A DNA stretch of 64,000 nucleotides, from contig WIUZ02000005.1 of NCBI GenBank assembly GCA_015956445.1, positions 2,046,001-2,110,000 on the forward strand, read 5' to 3'. This stretch comes from Thelephora terrestris (Eukaryota > Basidiomycota > Agaricomycetes > Thelephorales > Thelephoraceae). Every line of letters starts with the position of its first letter. Position 1 is the stretch's first letter. Shown piece after piece: positions 57,866-64,000 of this stretch. Below the pieces are notes generated by a model. It had not been told where the DNA came from, did not search any database, and saw nothing but the letters and a program-made list of their open reading frames with translations. A program made the translations under genes and the position numbers.

Positions 57866-58735
57866 GCGTTGATCACCCTCACCCCGGAATCAGCATAAGC
57901 GGTAACAAAGTATCAATCTTGTATCCTTCACCTTGACCTCTGCGGATACATTCGAAAAGAATGTCCGGGATTGGTGAGACGATTGTGGCATTCTCGGACG
58001 AAATTTAAAAATCTAGGGAGCGAAGCAGGAAGTGCTGCAAGACGTACAAACCCAGTTCTTGTCGGCCATTTCCTACCCCGGGCTCTTGGAATCCACGAAA
58101 CTGTCGGGAACCTAGGAGTGATTGTAGGTCAATGGTCATTCGTCACCTGGGGTTCTCGTAACCTGCCTCGTTCCCGCTCGTGCACGCCTGACTCTAGGTG
58201 CCTTCGCCTTTGATCTGGTCGGCTGTAAGGCTTAGGCAAGCTCCCATTTTCATACCCGTATTTACGCATGCCTTTGATGTTTGAAGGGCTTGGGCTTGGT
58301 CAAACAAGATCGAGGGGGAGAAACTAGGGAGGCCGTTGGGGGAGACAGGACGAGAGACAAAGGCAAACCCTGCAAGGTGAAGGCACGAACAAACGTGGGA
58401 GATGTGGGAGATCCAGGTTATCTAATTGCCCACGACCGGGGTTACTTATTTAAGCCGTTTGCGGGGTTTTCAATGAGCATTAGCCGTTGTGTCAGATTGG
58501 ACCCGGAGCGAGCTAGAATTGTCGCTTGATCGTTTTCATTACATGCGTAAAAAGGACGACAAAGGTAGCGGTCAATAATAGAATGGGGAGGAGCGACAAT
58601 AAGAAAAACATTCATAATGGTTGCCAAAGTCATACAAGAAACGAACAGCGGTTGCGCAGATGGTGTAGGTAGCTAAAACTAACACGAAGATTAAACTCGA
58701 GATGTAAACCGCGTATCTCCAAGACACGACAACAT
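57866..58735. other. Intergenic, no gene recognised
   Basis: Short frames only. A hydrophobic minus-strand frame near 58620-58700 lies downstream of the next gene's stop and is probably untranslated. Confidence 0.4.
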
Positions 58736-59360
58736 TTATTTGACAAAACTCCGAGTCGTGTGTATCATGGAACTGTGGGGTCGTAAGCACTGGCCGATGG
58801 GATTACTGGAGGATGTTACCGTCAGTTTGAAGTTGTAACTCTAAGCACAAAAAAGTCAATTGGATAATTGCGAAGGAACGATACATAACTTACCTTCGCG
58901 AGCGAGTTGGGTGGTCGAATCTGTTCGACGCGATTCAGCGTAAGCTTAGATCTGGTGGCAAGAGAGAGAAAACGCACGTTCACGAGGACGGTTTGAGAGG
59001 TTTGGTTGACGGCCGCGTTGATGGATCCGGCACAGTTGATAAACTCGCCGGCGACGGACCCCGTGTAATGCTCAAAATGATGTTCAACACCCTAGGGCAG
59101 AGTCAATGACCTGCGATTGAGGGGGGGAGGGGGAAGCACCTCGGTACCACCACCAGTTTCCTCGCTAGATTCCCCCTCATCGTCATCAAGAGCGGTAGAG
59201 CCATGGGGCTGGAGGAAGAGTGAGACGTGGCTAATGGAAAGAAGCTGAGGAAAACACTAACCGCGTCGGCCGTATGGTCTCCAGAGCGATCGGCGGAACC
59301 GATTGAATTGAACAAGACTGGAGACTTTGAGTCCGAGTCGGGAGAGATGAAGTCGGACAT
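58736..59360 (-). CDS. Small protein of unknown function (four exons)
   Basis: Exons complement(58736..58840, 58894..59091, 59140..59208, 59262..59360); 471 nt, 156 residues. All introns are GT...AG with splice phases zero. The N-terminus is acidic and Ser-rich (MSDFISPDSDSKSP). The most protein-like part is HHFEHYTGSVAGEFINCAGS with NQTSQTVLVNVRFL, possibly a helical assembly region. No domain is recognised. Confidence 0.6.
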
Positions 59361-60394
59361 CCTGGATAGAAAGGAGAAGAAAAAGTAAGGATCGGTGAGT
59401 GGATGAAACAGCGAGGTGGGGGAACGGACCTTTATACCTTTGAGCATTCGTTGAGCTTGACACCATCCATGAGCTATGGTATCGGACCGCTTTACCCTTA
59501 AAGAAAGAATCGGATCAAAATACAGCCGGACGAGGAGTGTTTCTGAAACTTACATGACTTACGCGGGTGAAGTGGCGCGAGCAATCAACGACTGAGTGGC
59601 AAAGAAGTCGTGATGAGATCCGCTACCAAATCAGGATTGGCAGACAAAGACTGGTACTTTCAGCCTGACCCAATAAGGTTCGAACGAACCACGTACCTTT
59701 CATTTCCGACACCGACGGAGAGGCGCAGGAAACACTCCCCAGTGCTTGGTGGTCTTTCCCCGAGTTGAAAGACAACTAAGAGATGGATCGGACGCGATTC
59801 GAGATCAGATAAGGCAACAGCTACCAATCCCATTTTGGCGGAAGGGAGGAATTTTGGCTCAGCCGATGGATGGGGATGGGAGCTTACAAGTCGACCGAAA
59901 AAGAAAAAGAAGGAAGAATAAATACGTGAAATCTACTTCGCTGCCGCAAGGTCGGCTTGGCAAGGGCGACTAACCCTACAACCGGTTTTGACGGCGACGA
60001 GGTCATCTTGTATCCTGTGAAGAAATGCATACCCGCGCCAATTACAATATAGCAGTCGCCTATCTTGACGGAACGGCGGGGAGTATCGGAATGCTCCTCT
60101 ACGCTAACGTGGATTGAAAAAGGGCATGGCCCAACGACTTTCTTGCGATGGCGCGGGAGTTTTTAGTAAGCTTCGACGGTGGGCCTAGACTTGAGACTTG
60201 TTGGGCGTGGGTGTTGAGACGGTTGACGGACATAGCCTGGAGCGCATGGATGCCGAAACGATGAGGACTTGTGGGGAAAAACGAAAACGAAAACGAAGTG
60301 ATCGGAGTTGGCAACTTGGCTCATGTCACGACCGACTCCCTTTGGGCCTTTGTGGCCAGCTCTGCACGGCCACCTTGGCCCCTCTCGAGTGAGA
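59361..60394. other. Divergent intergenic region
   Basis: It lies between the minus-strand gene ending its 5' side at 59360 and the plus-strand gene starting at 60448. No coding feature is supported. Confidence 0.4.
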
Positions 60395-60402
60395 TATATA
60401 AA
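60395..60402 (+). promoter_or_regulatory. TATA box for the gene at 60448
   Basis: TATATAAA lies 46-53 bp upstream of the ATG, a good core-promoter match with a short leader. Confidence 0.6.
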
Positions 60403-60447
60403 ACGAGTAAGTCGCTAGCACCGATATGCGTCAACATCGATTCAACA

Positions 60448-61455
60448 ATGTCTCTCTCCAAGTATACGCTACCATGTCCTGTGTACCTGCCGTCGTCCGG
60501 GGGATACACCAGCTCGAGGGTCATATCTGAGGTGAGTTTTTCCTAAAATCTGTCCCTGCATTCAAGATGGCTTATGACCCTTCAATACAGCCCCTCCATC
60601 AGCGCGTATTCCCGTTTCGTCGATACAGCGTGGAGGAGGACGGGAGGCTGGTCGCAAGGACAAAGAATGCGGGGCATACCTCGTACGTCCCCTCAGTCTC
60701 TTATCGTGCATACGATCCATCTGAGGCCGCGAACGCAAGCCGTCATAAACCCTACGAACGTTCATCCAGGCCGGCAACCCTCCAATCGAGCAGTCGGGAC
60801 GTTTCTCAAGCTTCCCAAGAAGGTTCATCGAGAAAGCAGGTGGACGGGGCAACCTTGAGTCGTCTGTTCCAGCAACTCGTGCCTCTCATGGTGGACCCGC
60901 CAACCTTCGAATCCCGTGCTGCAGCGATCTGCGCAGCCTTCGACCTGGACCCCACAACGTCGACGGAGATTATTGGTTCATTCAAAGCGAGGTTGCAGGC
61001 TGATAAGGCTCAAGGATCAATGTACGTCTGGGGAAATTTTTCGCCGTGTCCCACCGCTGACGTCAAGTTCCAGTCTGCCCGTGACAAGCGGGCCCGTTGG
61101 CGCCCCCACCCCTATCTCTATCCCAGTCAAACACCAACGACCCTTCACCTCGGGGCTGAAGGGTCACACGATCTGGTATACCACTGAGTCTAGCCTACCA
61201 CTCTCTTCACCTCCCCCTTCTCTCCCTGCAATCTCAGGAACTCTTTATATCCACACGGATCTTAGCAAGGATACGAAACAAACCTGGCTGTGCAACATCA
61301 GCTGTAATTGGATCGAGATTACGACTATGGAGAACGTGAAACACCCCTCGATCGCTGATAGGTTTCTTCTTCTTCGTTCTGACGGTATTCCGTCGTGGGT
61401 CACAGGTGCCAACCACGCCGCCATTCAATCTAGGAAGGAAAAGTCTGGGAGGTAA
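60448..61455 (+). CDS. Basidiomycete protein of unknown function (three exons)
   Basis: Exons 60448..60531, 60567..61021 and 61074..61455; 921 nt, 306 residues. The first intron is only 35 nt. The N-terminus is MSLSKYTLPCPVYLPSSGGY. The middle has a helical stretch (TLSRLFQQLVPLMVDP) and a Pro-rich linker. The C-terminal 90 residues (GTLYIHTDLSKDTKQTWLC, HPSIADRFLLLRSDGIP) look like a compact domain. I recall similar short fungal proteins but cannot assign a role. Confidence 0.7.
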
Positions 61456-61633
61456 TGCCTAATAGTATGGCTCTTCCGTTTTCTGAGCTACATCCGATCG
61501 TACATTTGCCGGTTTTTAATAAACGATAATTTTGAGCCAGCTAAGTAAATGACCTGTGTCCCTGGAAAGTGCAACTCGTGGGAAGTAGAGAGTACCAGTC
61601 GTTGTGGTCACGAGGTTGAACTCAAATCGATCC

Positions 61634-63273
61634 ATGGCTACGCCCCACTACACCCTCGACACAACACTACCAAGTGGTCACAGCAACTCCATTATCGCTC
61701 TGCAGTTTTCTCCTGATGGCAAGTTTCTAGCAAGCGGCAGCGGTGACGGGGTTTTAATGGTATTTTCTACGTTGACGTGGAAACCCGTGAAGCGTTATCT
61801 GGACGCTTCACCCCTTACCGCCTTGATCTGGCATCCGACCTTCCCCAAGACACTTATTTGTGGCTACAGAAGTGGAGACATACATACAATCAACTTCGAG
61901 AGCCACTCACTTGTGAGTGACCACGCTGCAACGCTTGCTTTCTCGTACTAATGTTTGCAGATCGATGATCCCAACAAAGTCTGGACCGATAAAATGGGTG
62001 GTCCTATACACTGTATTGCTTCAGGGGGATCAGGGACGAAGGTTGCATTGTCATACGGACCCGATGTAGCTGTCGTGGAACAGCACGCTATTTGTGAGCT
62101 AACTATTACGCCCACAAGACGGCGCGATAGGCTGAACTGACTGTGACAGCCGTCTGGACTAACGCAAGAAATCTTCCCGAACCCCCATCGCTACCCGGAT
62201 TGGACGAGGAACTTCCTGTTCCCACTGCATGCTCCCTCCATTTCATTGAGAATGAGAAGCTGTTGGTTGTCACATATGTCGATCACGGGATAATGTGAGT
62301 GTTTTTGAATCTCCCCTCTCTTGATATTTCGCTATAACAAACAAAATTCTAGTTGCTGGGACATCAATTCAATGGAGCTGAAATGGCAGATTACACCAAG
62401 AACGTGCAGCCTGTAAGTTTCTACAAGTGTCGATGTGCTTCATAGCTACGGGCTCATTGATCGTAGCGCGAGCTGTGCCGTTTCTCCCGACGAGAAAGTC
62501 TTAGTAGTTGCCAACCTCTACGATGGACTGGACTGGTACAAAATCCCCGACCGCGCCTTTAGCCGCTCCGTTCCTCTTCACATCAACCACAACGTCCCGA
62601 TCCCAGTCCTACTCGTTGATAGCGGGAAGACTCTACTTGTGGGAGGTACGTCGGGCAACGCAAAAGTCCTCGACGCGCACACGGCAGAAACGATTCAGAC
62701 ATTGGACCATAACCGTAAGAGGTCTTTGATTGTCAAACCTCATCCAGCGACACTAACCAAGATTCAAATCTTGTAGCGGACGATCTCGTCCAAGCTTTGG
62801 TGCGCTTTAGCATCACCCCCAGCTATCACAATCTCATTACAACATACAGGCGTTCTGTCTCAAGGAAGAAACCGGAACAAGGTACATCGCGACCGGAACG
62901 TCTCAATCATTCATTCAGATATGGTCTGCAACAACGGAAGCAACCGATGTGAAAGGCCCGCAATCCACCGAGACTCCAGCTCCAGTGATACCAGTATGAG
63001 TTTCACGGTCCTCCAAGTTCTTGTGATTGACTGGTTTGCCAGTGGTTTATCCGCTTTCAGCGTTTCATCAACATGGCGCTAGTAGTCCTGGCATTCGTGT
63101 CGGTAATCTACCTCCCAATGATACAGGATATTGGAGCGAGTAGCTCCCGAGTGTTGCTACGTTGGCTTGCCCCGGTGGCCCGTTCGGTACTCTCGCGGGT
63201 GGATAGCGATGCAGCTACAACTCTGCCTCAAGATCCAGATTTTTTCGTGCCAAAGACCGTCACGCAAGTCTAG
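61634..63273 (+). CDS. WD40-like repeat protein with C-terminal membrane anchor, paralogue 2 (eight exons)
   Basis: Exons 61634..61912, 61961..62093, 62150..62294, 62353..62412, 62467..62714, 62777..62799, 62850..62993 and 63043..63273; 1263 nt, 420 residues. The first blade is GHSNSIIALQFSPDGKFLASGSGDGVLMVFS. A later one is GGTSGNAKVLDAHTAETIQTL and another is ATGTSQSFIQIWSA. The last exon encodes a hydrophobic helix (MALVVLAFVSVIYLPMI), so the protein may be tail-anchored. The paralogue at 55710 lacks the intron at 62094-62149. It is intact. Confidence 0.85.
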
Positions 63274-64000
63274 GGGACACATAGAAGACGCTGATGAACT
63301 AACTAGCACTTGTATCTACTTTGGGACTCTGAGTACAATCTAGTTCGAGGTCGGATCTCGCATCACCCTCTGTTGGTCGATACACCCAACACTCTCCGAC
63401 ATCTGGTGGAGTTCTTGATACTACACCTACCACTCGGTATGTTTCCTACACTGCTAGAGACACGTCGTCGTGGCAGGCCCTGGCCTCCGTGCACTCTGTC
63501 CTTCCTAGTGCATCGAAACAATCCCCCGTGTTCAAGTCACCTCCGCCCAAGAACTGGAAACTCCTCCTAAAATTCTCTGCCCTTTGTATTGCGTTGCTGG
63601 TAATCGTACGTGCGACTTCACCCGGCGCCTCAAGGCTATCTTGCCCATGGGTTTACCCTGGAAGCTTCTAATACCATGGAACACCATTTCTCTGACCAGT
63701 TCTAGTGATCTCGTTTGCTGGCAAGGGCTCTACCGACGGTAAACCTTGAACCAAGCAGACTCGCATAAAATACCAAGTACAATGGGATTTGCTGCTATAA
63801 CAAGGGTAGGAGGATCCAGTCAGATTCTATACTCCACCCTGAGCCTGGGGCTGGGTTCCAGCCTACTCTATACGGTGCCCCAGGGTTGTGTGAATGTCTC
63901 GGCGATGTCCCCTTCTAGCCTTTCGGTCCGAAACCATATTCGGAATTTCGATCCTCAAATCGAAACCGCCGCGAAACCATTTTCCGCTTCAGTCGTACCC
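63274..64000. other. Right edge, no complete gene recognised
   Basis: A frame at about 63489-63600 ends in a hydrophobic helix (KLLLKFSALCIALLVIV) and could be an exon of a gene continuing beyond the window, but splice partners could not be fixed. Confidence 0.35.

Overview
The window reads as nuclear DNA of a mushroom-forming basidiomycete (Agaricomycete). The evidence is dense short introns (about 45-75 nt, GT-AG), gene families typical of that group (a fungal multi-pass membrane protein, a JmjC protein with Cys-rich fingers, a Tnp2-type transposase gene), and Ty3/gypsy and Ty1/copia elements with fungal hallmarks. The species cannot be named from sequence alone. No rRNA gene, intact tRNA or CRISPR array was seen.

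Layout. Positions 1-2250 hold the end of a kinase-like gene and an intact five-exon membrane-protein gene. Positions 3170-6700 hold four small mobile elements in a row: a poly(A) retroposon with a 13-bp target duplication, a copia solo LTR with a palindromic CACTA-like element inside it, and a hAT-like MITE. Positions 7296-10459 hold an intact coiled-coil gene and a transposon-associated gene cut by a copia insertion. Positions 10460-35900 are a nested pile of mobile elements. A copia 5' LTR contains a 3.67-kb hairpin element; the copia ORF is split by a 2.27-kb TG...CA element that carries its own divergent ORFs; a decayed gypsy element (A) lies next to the copia; gypsy A carries two palindromic CACTA-like insertions; a third CACTA-like copy has non-matching flanks and marks a rearrangement joining gypsy A to a truncated gypsy B; gypsy B is cut by a second palindrome-array element, which is itself cut by a CACTA-like end.

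Positions 37200-46930 are a mosaic. A frameshifted PKS-NRPS remnant (DH, MT-like region, ER, KR, ACP, C, start of A) lies inside one copy of a duplicated, probably membrane-protein, gene. A second decayed ER fragment lies to its left and a fuller copy of the duplicated gene to its right. From 47248 on, the sequence returns to gene-dense DNA: a Tnp2 transposase gene, a multi-exon JmjC gene, a WD40-like gene, two small genes of unknown function, a TATA-led gene of unknown function, and a second WD40-like gene. The two WD40-like genes are paralogues whose middle coding blocks have identical exon lengths, apart from one intron present in only one of them.

The strongest observations come from insertions that explain each other. 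Removing each insertion with one copy of its target duplication restores the interrupted reading frame, or reduces both copia LTRs to about the same size (353 and 354 bp). The least described items are the 3.67-kb hairpin with 35-bp palindrome-bearing repeats and (TTAGG)n arms, the palindromic CACTG...CAGTG family at six sites, and the 2.27-kb LTR-like element with divergent accessory ORFs.
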